Positions 16,568 to 24,874 of a stretch of 64,000 nt of DNA are shown piece after piece (within the stretch, counting starts at the first letter, position 1; the number at the start of each line of letters is the position of its first letter). Source of the stretch: JAUCQB01 sp964586235 (GTDB lineage: Bacteria; Planctomycetota; Phycisphaerae; UBA1845; PWPN01); the NCBI GenBank assembly GCA_964586235.1, contig CAZPIO010000010.1, positions 38,390 through 102,389 of the forward strand. The letters are read 5' to 3'. The notes under the pieces are model-generated. The model saw nothing but the letters and a program-made list of their open reading frames with translations, was not told the origin of the DNA and searched no databases. A program made the translations under genes and the position numbers.

Positions 16568-19500
16568 ATGATGGTGGCGAGAGCATTGCGCGCGCGGGCG
16601 ATCGTGGCGGTGCTTTTCGCCACGACAGCGTTCGCGGGCGAAACGTGGGACGGGAACGGTGGCGACAACGACTGGAGCACCGCGAACAACTGGACTCCCA
16701 ACGGCGCTCCGCCCAACGACGGCACTGCCAATATCGTCATGGCCGGGACCAACCGGCTCACCCCGCGCGTCGACATCGATTGGGACGTCAGTTCCCTTGT
16801 CTTCAGCAACACCGCCGGCGGGTTCTCGATCAGCGGCGGCGCCGGTGTGTCGCTGGGCATCGGCACGGTTGGCATCAGCAACCAGGACACGCAGCTTCAA
16901 ATTCTGCTGCTGCCCATCGACCTGAACGCGTCTCAGAGCTGGATCGCGTCGCAGGGGCCGCTCGCCATCGGGAACACTATCACGGGTCATCCGATCCTCC
17001 CGCGGACGCTGACTCTGACAGGTGCGAACAGTATCCATATCTCCGGCGCGATCACCAATTCCATCGCAATCAACAAGAACGGAACCGGCACGCTGACCTT
17101 TGATGGCGTCAACACCAACACCTACACGGGAGCGACGACGGTCTCGGCGGGCACGCTGGTGCTGGATCGCACCGGCGGCTTGAACCGCGCCATCCCGGAC
17201 AACCTGGTTATCGGCGACGGCTTCGGCAGCGATACTGTGAGGCTCGATTCAGCGAACCAGATCAGCGAGGCGGCCGGAAGCACAGTCACGGTCAACAGCT
17301 CGGGCCTGTTCAACCTCAACGGGTTCAACGAAACGCTCCAGAACCTTACGATCAACGGGGGATCGGTCAGCGGTGTCGGCACGCTGTTCGTGAACGGAGC
17401 GATCTCGTCGGGCGCTTCATCTTCGGGCGGGACGATCAGCGGCGGGACGGTCAACCTCAGCGGTGCGAACACGACCATCAGCGTCTCCGACGGCGCGGCC
17501 ACGGTCGATCTGCAAATCGCCTCGACGGTCGCTAACGGTTCGCTGACCAAAACCGGCGCCGGCGTGCTGCAGCTCTCCATGGTCAACACGTACACGGGCA
17601 CAACCACTGTCAATGCAGGCGAACTTCAGCTAAACGGCTCTTCCCTGAAAATCAACGGAGATCTCACGATTGGCGATGCAAGCGGATCGGACGTGGTGCG
17701 CCTTATGGCGGACGCGCAGATCTTCATCGCTGAGAATAGTGCATATGACATCTCGTCGGCGGTCACGATCAGACCCTCGGGGCTGCTCAACCTGGACGGT
17801 CACACACAAACCCTTTGGCAACCGGAGATGGAGGGAGGGACGGTCTCGACCGGTTCGGGCACGCTTCGGGCGTTTGGCGGGTTGCATGTGCTCGCGTCGC
17901 CGCAACCGTCCACGATCACCGGAAACCTGATCACGGCAGGCAACTCCTGGGATCCTTTTTCGCAGGATGCAAGGGATGGCAGTCTGATCGTGGACGATGG
18001 GGCGGCCATCGATGACCTGGTCGTGGACGGCCCCTGCACGAACTTTGTCAAGACCGGATCGGGGCAGATGCGGCTCGTGGGAAACACAGCGCCCAGCTAT
18101 GGATTCGACGCGCCTTCGGTCCAGGTGGTTCAGGGGACGCTTGTCCTGGACAAAACAATCACCGACGGGGCGGTCGTGGGCGACGTTACCGTCTCTGGAG
18201 CTTCTTTGCAGTTGGCAGCGAATGAGCAGATCGCGTCGGCCAACCCGTCCAATGACGTCATCATCGCCGGCACCGGCGCTACCCTGAACCTCGCGGGTTT
18301 CAGCGAAGCGATCAACGACCTTCAGTTGCAGACCGGCGGCACAGTGAAGACGGATGGCGGCACACTGGTAGCGCGAAACCTGACCATGTGGCGCAGCACT
18401 CTCGCCCCTGCCAGCGGTCTGGTCACCATCACTGGAACAATCAAGTCCATCGCCGTCGCCAACAGCTCGCTGATCGCCGGCAACGTCAACTTGGCGGCAC
18501 CCGACAAATCGATCGACGTCCCGGATGGTACGGCGGCGATTGATCTGGAGATCTCGCTTGCGCTGGCAGGGACGAGTCTGACCAAGACAGGCGCCGGAAC
18601 GCTGTTGCTCAGCGGGGCGGCCAACACCTACAGCGGCACGACGACCGTCTCGGGGGGCGTGTTGGCGCTGGGAGAATCGGCCGTCGATGGCGCGGTCCCC
18701 GGCAATCTGGTCGTGACCGGCGCGACCGTGCGATCGCTGGCAAACGAACAGATCGGCACCTCCGGCACCATCACGCTCAACGCCGCCGGTTTGCTCGACC
18801 TCAACGAATTCACCGAAACCATCGGCAACCTCTCGCTCAATGGCGGCGCGGTCACAACGGGCGCCGGAACGCTGATCGTCACCGGCAGCATCACCCAAAG
18901 TGCATCAGCCGTGGCGAGCATCAGCGGAAGGCTCAGCTTGGGCGGCGGAACGCGAACCATCACCAGTAATGATGTTCCCGTCCCGGCGGTCGATCTGGAC
19001 ATTCCCGCTCAGATACTTGACGGTGGCATCGTCAAGCAAGGTACGGGCGGGCTGCGCCTCAGCGGAAACAACATTTTCTCTGCTGGTCTGCACCACCAGA
19101 CGGGCATGCTGTTCATCGCCCATGACAATGCCCCGGGCAGCGGCACATTGTGGCTGGAAGGGGGCACGATCGAGGCGGACGATGGCGCGCGGAACATCGC
19201 CAATCCTGTCGTCGTCACCAGCTTCTCGACCGTGACCGGGTCGAATCCCCTGACTTTCGGCGGCTCGTTCACCACCAACCCGGGCGCCGCGCTGCTCAAG
19301 AGCGGTAGCGGTACGCTGACCATCGCCGGGACGCAGACCCACGCCTCGGGAGCGGCCATCTTTGCGACCGCGGGCACGGTCGATTTCAACTCCAGCACGA
19401 CCGGTGGGACACTGGGCATCAGCCTCAGCAACGCCGGCACACTGGTCAACTTCAACGCGGATCAGGATCTCGGTACGCTGGTGGTGAACGGCGGCCTCGC

Positions 19501-20038
19501 GATCGCGGATGGTTCAACCCTGCTGCACGCCAACACCCTGAACGTCAACACCGACGCCACCCTTGAGTTCGAAATTGGCGGTCTGATCCCCGGTGACGAG
19601 TTCGCCCAATTCGATGTCAGCGGGAATGCAGGTCTGGCCGGCATTCTGGACATTACGCTGATCAACGGCTTCGAGCCGCAGACGGGCCAGTCGTTCGTCA
19701 TCCTGACGTTCGGCTCGCGATCCGGGGCATTCGAACATGTCACCGGTATGGCCGCCGGCCCGGGCAAGGTGTTCCGCGTCCAATACAATCCGACCGACGT
19801 GACACTGGTCGTCGGCCTGCCCGCGCCCGGTGACTTCGACCACGACGGCGACGTGGACAACGACGACGTGCTGCACTTCGAGTCGTGTGCCACCGGCCCC
19901 GGCGCGCCGCAGAACGCGCCCAACTGTTTGAACGCGGATCTGGACGGAGACGCCGACGTCGACCAATCCGACTTTGGCCTCATGCAACGCTGCCACAGCG
20001 GCGATGGCAACTCGGCGGACCCGAACTGCATGAATTGA
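16568..20038 (+). CDS. Secreted autotransporter-type repeat protein with dockerin-like end
   Basis: 1156 aa. Residues 1-23 are a signal peptide (AVLFATTAFAG). Residues of about 25-1000 are a beta-helix built of passenger-associated transport repeats (PATR) such as NTYTGATTVSAGTLVLDR, NTYTGTTTVNAGELQL and NTYSGTTTVSGGVLAL. There is no C-terminal outer-membrane barrel. Instead, residues of about 1088-1150 carry paired calcium loops (DFDHDGDVDNDD and DLDGDADVDQSD) typical of planctomycete dockerin-like domains. It is therefore a secreted or surface beta-solenoid using another export or anchoring route. Start ATG 16568 or 16571, with GAGG upstream. It leads a three-gene operon (16568-22751). Confidence 0.85.
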   Translation: MMVARALRARAIVAVLFATTAFAGETWDGNGGDNDWSTANNWTPNGAPPNDGTANIVMAGTNRLTPRVDIDWDVSSLVFSNTAGGFSISGGAGVSLGIGTVGISNQDTQLQILLLPIDLNASQSWIASQGPLAIGNTITGHPILPRTLTLTGANSIHISGAITNSIAINKNGTGTLTFDGVNTNTYTGATTVSAGTLVLDRTGGLNRAIPDNLVIGDGFGSDTVRLDSANQISEAAGSTVTVNSSGLFNLNGFNETLQNLTINGGSVSGVGTLFVNGAISSGASSSGGTISGGTVNLSGANTTISVSDGAATVDLQIASTVANGSLTKTGAGVLQLSMVNTYTGTTTVNAGELQLNGSSLKINGDLTIGDASGSDVVRLMADAQIFIAENSAYDISSAVTIRPSGLLNLDGHTQTLWQPEMEGGTVSTGSGTLRAFGGLHVLASPQPSTITGNLITAGNSWDPFSQDARDGSLIVDDGAAIDDLVVDGPCTNFVKTGSGQMRLVGNTAPSYGFDAPSVQVVQGTLVLDKTITDGAVVGDVTVSGASLQLAANEQIASANPSNDVIIAGTGATLNLAGFSEAINDLQLQTGGTVKTDGGTLVARNLTMWRSTLAPASGLVTITGTIKSIAVANSSLIAGNVNLAAPDKSIDVPDGTAAIDLEISLALAGTSLTKTGAGTLLLSGAANTYSGTTTVSGGVLALGESAVDGAVPGNLVVTGATVRSLANEQIGTSGTITLNAAGLLDLNEFTETIGNLSLNGGAVTTGAGTLIVTGSITQSASAVASISGRLSLGGGTRTITSNDVPVPAVDLDIPAQILDGGIVKQGTGGLRLSGNNIFSAGLHHQTGMLFIAHDNAPGSGTLWLEGGTIEADDGARNIANPVVVTSFSTVTGSNPLTFGGSFTTNPGAALLKSGSGTLTIAGTQTHASGAAIFATAGTVDFNSSTTGGTLGISLSNAGTLVNFNADQDLGTLVVNGGLAIADGSTLLHANTLNVNTDATLEFEIGGLIPGDEFAQFDVSGNAGLAGILDITLINGFEPQTGQSFVILTFGSRSGAFEHVTGMAAGPGKVFRVQYNPTDVTLVVGLPAPGDFDHDGDVDNDDVLHFESCATGPGAPQNAPNCLNADLDGDADVDQSDFGLMQRCHSGDGNSADPNCMN

Positions 20039-20077
20039 AGGTCTTCTTTTGTGAGCTATGAAAGGAAGCGTGCGAAC

Positions 20078-22279
20078 ATGCGGTCAAAATGGTTTGTTGG
20101 TGCGGCTCTCGGTGCGGGCCTGCTGATGGCCCACGGCCAGACATGCGGCGCGGCTGCCCTGGGCACCGGTTTCACTTATCAGGGCCAACTCAAGCAGAGC
20201 GGCAGCCCGGTAAACGGCACAGTGGATCTCGATTTCACGCTGTGGAACGATCCGGCCGCGACCGACCCCGGCAATCAGGTGGGCGCGGCCCAGTCGCTGA
20301 CCGGCGTGGCCGTGACGAGCGGTCTGTTCACCGTGCAGCTTAATGCCGGCGGCGAGTTCGGCGCGAGCGCCTTCACCGGCGAGCAGCGCTGGCTGCAAAT
20401 CAGCGTCAACGGCACGCCGCTTTCGCCGCGTCAGGAGCTGACGGCCGCGCCCAACGCCCTGTTCGCCCTGAACACCGCGACGGCGACCACCGCGAGTCAC
20501 GCGGCCAACGCCACGCAGTTGAACGGTCAGCCCGCAAGCTTCTACCTGAACGCCACGAACCTCGGCAGCGGCACGCTCGCCGATGCCCGGCTGTCCGGCA
20601 ACATCCCGCGTCTGAACGCCGCCAACACCTTCGGGAAGCTCACCAACACGTTTGCGGGCAACGTCGGCATCGGCAACACCAGTCCGCTTTCGTTGCTGCA
20701 GGTCGGCGGTGCGTACTCGCCGACGGTCCCAGGCAGCATCGCGCGCTTCAATGGCGATGTCAGTGCCAACGGTGCTTTGGTTTCCGATCAGGGCACGCTG
20801 CTGTCGCGTTCGGCGGCAGGTCTGGGCGCGGCGTCGATCGTGCTTGACGCAGCAGCCGACGCCGGCGGCACATCCTGGTTCATCAACTCCAATTCCAACA
20901 CATCGCCCTTCGGCTCGCCGGGCGGATCGCTGACCTTCGAAAGCGGCACCGCCGCCATGACCATCACCGCGGCCGGCAACGTCGGCATCGGTACGCAATT
21001 CCCCCAGAGGCCGCTGCATGTTGTCGGCGAGACGCGCATCGACGGTGCTCTTAGGGTCTTCAATCAGCCGGCATACGCCGAAGGAGGAATCGATGTAAGT
21101 GGCCTGGACGGCGGCAGATTCATTGTCGGAAGCGACAGTACAGGGTTGAAGATGGATCGGGACACCATCCAGGCCAGGTCGGTTACTGCCTTCGAAGGCA
21201 CGCCGATTCCAGTCCCCCTGGAACTGAATCCCGCCGGCGGAGACGTCGAGATCGGCAACCCGCCTTTCGGCCTAAATGGAACATTGAGAGTAGGCGGAGG
21301 GGGAATTGGCACGAACAGCCTTAGTGTAGGCGACATCGATGACCTGGGCACACTAGAGGTCAATGGCAACACGTTACGCGTCACCGCAGGCGCGGCCGGA
21401 AAGGTAGGCATCGGCGAATCGCTCCCCGAAGCCAAGCTCGATGTGAAGGAGGCCAACAATCGGGTGGCTCTGTTCAACCGCACGGGCTCCGACGGCACGC
21501 TCGTGAACTGGCAGCGCGACAGCGCCAATGTAGGCTCGGTGTCGGTCGCGGCCGGCGTCGTGAGTTACAACGCCTTCACCGGTTCGCACTACGGGTGGTT
21601 GCCGGAAGGTCAAACCATCGAGCGATATGCCCTCGTGCGAATGACCGGTGAGAATCGTCGCTGGCACGGCGATGCAGAGTCTGAAATCATCTACGGGATT
21701 CAACCGACGTCCCGAGCCAACGATCCGGCCTGCCTGGGTGCATACCTGGCGTTGAGCGAAACGACCCGCCCGCACAGCCTGGGGAACCCGCACCTGATTA
21801 TGGCAGCAGGCAACGGCGAGATGTGGGTCGTCGATACCGGCGGCGCCATCCATCCTGGCGACTACCTGATCTCATCCGCAGTGCGCGGGTGCGCGATGAG
21901 GGACGATCCCGCCACATATCCGATCGGCTACATCGTAGCGCGGGCGGCGGAAGGGCTCGATTGGGTGGGCATCGAACCCACCGAGGGCCGGAAACGCGCA
22001 AGAATCTCCGTTCTCTTTGAGAGCTTCGTCCGCCAAAGTGGGGTGGCTGAATTAGCGAAGACCGTGAGAGCGCAACAAGAACAGATCGACATCCTGCGGG
22101 ACGAAAATACCCGGATGACAATGCAGCTCCAGGAAATGCTCGGCGAAGTCCGACAAATCAAGGCAGGGATGCAAGCCGACGACGAACGGACACCTTCGCA
22201 AGCCCGTCGCCAAGTTGCGCGCGACCAAACGCTGATTCCTGTCAAAGCGGATCACTTTGGGGCAGCATATGAGCAGTAA
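20078..22279 (+). CDS. Secreted fibre-like protein with C-terminal coiled coil
   Basis: 733 aa. Residues 1-25 are a signal peptide. Residues of about 27-140 match the common planctomycete/bacterial domain beginning FTYQGQLKQSGSPVNGTVDLDF. The middle is tail-fibre-like with repeated GNVGIGNTSPLSLLQV and GNVGIGTQFPQRPLHVVG motifs. A beta-rich head follows (about 500-660: YALVRMTGENRRWHGDAES, HPGDYLISSAVRG). Residues of about 665-710 form a coiled coil (VRAQQEQIDILRDENTRM), likely trimeric. No peptidase S74 catalytic residues were recognised. ATG 20078 is chosen for the AAAGGAAG box 7 nt upstream. The last codons overlap the next gene (ATGAGCAGTAA), implying translational coupling. Confidence 0.8.
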   Translation: MRSKWFVGAALGAGLLMAHGQTCGAAALGTGFTYQGQLKQSGSPVNGTVDLDFTLWNDPAATDPGNQVGAAQSLTGVAVTSGLFTVQLNAGGEFGASAFTGEQRWLQISVNGTPLSPRQELTAAPNALFALNTATATTASHAANATQLNGQPASFYLNATNLGSGTLADARLSGNIPRLNAANTFGKLTNTFAGNVGIGNTSPLSLLQVGGAYSPTVPGSIARFNGDVSANGALVSDQGTLLSRSAAGLGAASIVLDAAADAGGTSWFINSNSNTSPFGSPGGSLTFESGTAAMTITAAGNVGIGTQFPQRPLHVVGETRIDGALRVFNQPAYAEGGIDVSGLDGGRFIVGSDSTGLKMDRDTIQARSVTAFEGTPIPVPLELNPAGGDVEIGNPPFGLNGTLRVGGGGIGTNSLSVGDIDDLGTLEVNGNTLRVTAGAAGKVGIGESLPEAKLDVKEANNRVALFNRTGSDGTLVNWQRDSANVGSVSVAAGVVSYNAFTGSHYGWLPEGQTIERYALVRMTGENRRWHGDAESEIIYGIQPTSRANDPACLGAYLALSETTRPHSLGNPHLIMAAGNGEMWVVDTGGAIHPGDYLISSAVRGCAMRDDPATYPIGYIVARAAEGLDWVGIEPTEGRKRARISVLFESFVRQSGVAELAKTVRAQQEQIDILRDENTRMTMQLQEMLGEVRQIKAGMQADDERTPSQARRQVARDQTLIPVKADHFGAAYEQ

Positions 22280-22751
22280 TTCACTCTTGATATCCGTGAC
22301 CATGATGTTTTTCTTGAGCGCAACGGCGACCAGCCTCGCCCAGAGCGGCGGCGGGTATGACCTGACCTGGTCCACGCTCGATGGCGGCGGCGCGAGCAGC
22401 GCCGGCGGCGGGTACCAAGTCAGCGGCACCGTCGGCCAAACGGATGCGAGTGCAGCCGGCGCGATGAGCGGCGGGAACTACGCCCTGACGGGCGGGTTCT
22501 GGGGTGTGACGTTCCCGGCGTGCACCACGTTCGTGGCGCCGGATTTTGACCAGGACTGCGACGTGGACCCGGCCGACTTGCAGCTACTCGAGGCCTGCGC
22601 GTCCGGGCCGGCGGTGGCGCATAGCGGTACCCCGGCATGCCAGACGGCCGATTTCGACGAAGATGACGACGTTGATCAGTCCGACTTCGGCGCCTTCCAG
22701 CGGTGCTACAGCGGCGAGAACGTGCCGGCCGATCCGAACTGCTCGGAGTGA
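22269..22751 (+). CDS. Secreted dockerin-like EF-hand protein
   Basis: 160 aa. Residues 1-25 are a signal peptide (MMFFLSATATSLAQS). Residues of about 26-80 hold the recurrent surface-protein motif YDLTWSTLDGGG ... GGGYQVSGTVGQ ... GGFW seen in planctomycetes and verrucomicrobia. Residues 95-160 hold two calcium loops (DFDQDCDVDPAD, DFDEDDDVDQSD) and paired cysteines. The start overlaps the stop of the previous gene by 11 bp. Its end resembles that of the 16568-20038 product (YSGENVPADPNC versus HSGDGNSADPNC), so the two may use the same anchor. Confidence 0.8.
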   Translation: MSSNSLLISVTMMFFLSATATSLAQSGGGYDLTWSTLDGGGASSAGGGYQVSGTVGQTDASAAGAMSGGNYALTGGFWGVTFPACTTFVAPDFDQDCDVDPADLQLLEACASGPAVAHSGTPACQTADFDEDDDVDQSDFGAFQRCYSGENVPADPNCSE

Positions 22752-22820
22752 GCGAAGATGCCTTCCCCTCCCGAATACCGTATTCAGCCTCACATCGACT
22801 TGTGAGAGGAGGAGCCGAAA

Positions 22821-23015
22821 ATGGAAAAAGACAAACGCTCGTACTTCCTGCCAAACAAGCTCGTCGCGGCCTTTGATAAGGAAGCCCAGAAACAGGGTTA
22901 TGTCCGCGAGAAAGTGATCGCCGCAGCCATCGCCCATTTCCTTCGCAGTGGCTTGACCGAACGGGCTGCGATGTTCGAGGATCTGGACAAGCTCGTGAGC
23001 GGCAAGCCGAAGTAA
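22821..23015 (+). CDS. Small ribbon-helix-helix-like protein (64 aa)
   Basis: The product reads MEKDKRSYFLPNKLVAAFD then a helix-turn-helix pair (EAQKQGYVREKVIAAAIAHF). This arrangement, a short N-terminal strand and two helices, is what CopG/Arc-type ribbon-helix-helix DNA-binding proteins show. GAGAGGAGGAG provides a very strong ribosome binding site. It may be a regulator or an antitoxin, but no toxin gene is adjacent. The family call is by pattern only. Confidence 0.6.
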   Translation: MEKDKRSYFLPNKLVAAFDKEAQKQGYVREKVIAAAIAHFLRSGLTERAAMFEDLDKLVSGKPK

Positions 23016-23134
23016 TCATCTGTGTTGCGGGAATAGAGACGGAGGAAACAAGGTGGTAGGCTGCGCCATGGACGGCAACCAGATTCTGCTGCCGGTCTCC
23101 CTTGACGGCATCCCGGCGGCAGGGACATCGAGAG

Positions 23135-23227
23135 ATGACCATCGTTGTGGCTACCCCCTTCGATACTGCCGAAGAGGCGATAAAGAAAGCCGAACGGATG
23201 GCCGTGGACCGAAAGGAATCCGGGTGA
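23135..23227 (+). CDS. Possible 30-aa peptide
   Basis: MTIVVATPFDTAEEAIKKAE begins a 30-residue frame with coding-like character, ending ESG. A weak GAGAG box precedes the ATG. It may be a genuine small protein or the N-terminal stub of a truncated gene. No family is recognised. Confidence 0.3.
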   Translation: MTIVVATPFDTAEEAIKKAERMAVDRKESG

Positions 23228-23281
23228 TCGACAGGCACCATCCCCGGTCATGGTCGCGGTAGGCTGTCACAGTCCTCAACA

Positions 23282-23587
23282 TCATCGCACGGCAGTTTCG
23301 TTCTGGACGACCAGACCGTCCTTTGTCCTCGTGATGCAGAGGAACAATGACCTGACGACCCTCATCTTGCCATCCACCTGGCGAACCCAGTTCGCACGGA
23401 ATCTCGAAATGCCATCCGTTGACCAGAGATGGCGAACCAGGAGATCACCCTCGTATGGGAAAGCCTTATGAATCACGTTTTGTGCTTCTTGGGCAAGCAC
23501 ATCGGAGCAAAGGGTGCTCGGCTTCTTCTCCACCCGAGGTTCTGGTATGTCGGCAAGTGCGTCCCGTATGGGCAGTTCCTGTTCCAT
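23282..23587 (-). CDS. Small conserved-family protein, copy 2 (101 aa)
   Basis: Paralog of 7825-8109. It reads MEQELPIRDALADIPEP, then KAFPYEGDLLVRHLW, RANWVRQVDGKMRVV and the identical ending TKDGLVVQNETAVR. The ATG used by copy 1 is ATA here, so translation probably starts 6 codons earlier at ATG 23587; the ancestral AGGA box has become codons. Whether it is still expressed is uncertain. TATGAT just upstream could be a -10 box. Function is unknown. Confidence 0.55.
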   Translation of the reverse strand: MEQELPIRDALADIPEPRVEKKPSTLCSDVLAQEAQNVIHKAFPYEGDLLVRHLWSTDGISRFRANWVRQVDGKMRVVRSLFLCITRTKDGLVVQNETAVR

Positions 23588-23701
23588 AGCCTTATCATAC
23601 CACCCTTGGATGCACCCCGTCCAACGAAGCGGTATGTGCCCGCAGCCTCCACGACGGCTTCTGGGCTCATTCGATGGTTTCGTCGCCTCCGTCACGCAAA
23701 G

Positions 23702-23857
23702 GTGTTGCATAAGCACCAATCCCTCGGGATTCTGGGGATGAGAGAGCGAGCGTCAGCAGTTGGGGGAGAGGTGTGGGTAGAGAACGGACCGAGAGCTGGA
23801 GTCTTGGTGAGGGCCTGTTTACCGCTTCGGAACGACAACATGACGGTTGCATCCTGA
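23702..23857 (+). pseudogene. Sensor histidine kinase C-terminal fragment
   Basis: The translation SLGILGMRERASAVGGEVWV and then RAGVLVRACLPL matches the G2-box end of the HATPase domain in NarL/LiaS-type sensor kinases (consensus LGLxGMRERAxxLGG). The kinase core upstream is missing, and the fragment abuts the small-family gene on the other strand. It is a truncated gene. Confidence 0.65.
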
Positions 23858-24244
23858 CCCGAGTCATAGATGGGAACTGTGTCAACTGAGCAACGAGTTC
23901 CTTCTCAAGAACCACGCTGTCTGGAGATGCGGGCCAGTCCACGCACCCTTTTCAAGACGGCGGCGAGTGGGTGCCGGATTCTTTCGTGTTTTTCTCTTGC
24001 TTAACGGGGTGATTGTCTCTAAGCTGCGAATTGCTTCGGTGACGGAGGGCTGCCGACGGCATCTGAGCCTGCGGGCTTCACGAAGACAACGGGGCCAACT
24101 GTCGCATTTGAGACACAACTGGGACCGCGCTTTCAGGAGCGGCTCCCTGATAGTTCTCTCTCTCCCGCCAGGCATGGGTTGCGCCAATGTGACCCTTGCC
24201 TGGCATTTTTCTTTTGCCATGCGGAAATCGCGGAAAAGAAGCAG

Positions 24245-24514
24245 GATGGTCAAAAGCGGATTGGGGCTGGACGGATGGGTTGTGCGCATGGTCATGGTCT
24301 TGAACTGCTGACCATGCTCGTTGTCGATGACCCACCAGCCTTCAGCCTCGACGTATTCCCCTGTGGCGGCGGAAGGGAGATGGCCGACGACGGTGACGAG
24401 TTCTGTCCGACCCTTAACCTTCAGGCGCAGGACGGCGAAGCCGTTGTCGGGATTATGAAAGGTCACCCGCTCGATGCTGCCAGCCAGGGCTTCAGTGGTC
24501 CTGCCCGTCGAGTA
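24245..24514 (-). pseudogene. recD2: recD2-like helicase N-terminal fragment
   Basis: From ATG 24514 the frame reads TTEALAGSIERVTFHNPDNG, FAVLRLKVKG, LVTVVGHLPS, GEYVEAEGWWV and HGQQFKTM. This is the N-terminal OB-like domain of RecD2 (ExoV alpha-type) DNA helicases. The match ends after MRTTHPS, about 85 residues in; the remaining 600-plus residues, including all helicase motifs, are absent and unrelated sequence follows. Confidence 0.75.
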
Positions 24515-24555
24515 CATGAGGAGATTATACACGGTCTGGATGCTTTGCTCCCTGC

Positions 24556-24640
24556 GTAGCTGTCAAGCTTCTACTGTGACAAATCAGGGTGCAAAGCTGT
24601 GACATTTCTGTGCGAGACCACGTTCTGGGCGGAGCGAGAT
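24556..24640. mobile_element. Possible IS21-family terminal sequence
   Basis: Two spaced copies of a TGTGACA core (TACTGTGACAAATC and GCTGTGACATTTCTG) occur within 50 bp. IS21-family ends typically contain such repeated sub-terminal motifs. An istA transposase fragment lies about 1.7 kb away at 26297-26448, so both may be remnants of one element now split by the gene at 24875. The identification is by pattern from memory. Confidence 0.3.
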
Positions 24641-24815
24641 TGACCCTGGCGCGAGGGCAATTGCCGTATTCTTTGTTTCCGCCGATTTACAGAATGCTCG
24701 CGACCCTCGCCGCTCTGGCAGGCCGGGAGTGATACCCATATCATATTCCCCATGTGAACGACACGCTGAGGATCGTAAGCACAACGGGGACGCTGTAGAA
24801 TAGCCAAACACGGCC

Positions 24816-24853
24816 CGGCGGCGTAGCCGGCGAGCCTAAATGGGAAATGTCGG
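24816..24853 (+). promoter_or_regulatory. Shared 5' leader motif, second copy
   Basis: The hairpin CGGC-GGCGTA-GCCG is followed by AAATGGGAAATGTCGG, as at 2544-2582. A TAGAAT -10-like box lies at 24796-24801. The motif ends 21 nt before the GTG start of the propeller gene. The intervening bases differ, so the two blocks look selectively conserved. Confidence 0.45.
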
Positions 24854-24874
24854 TTGATACTAGGGGGCCGACTT

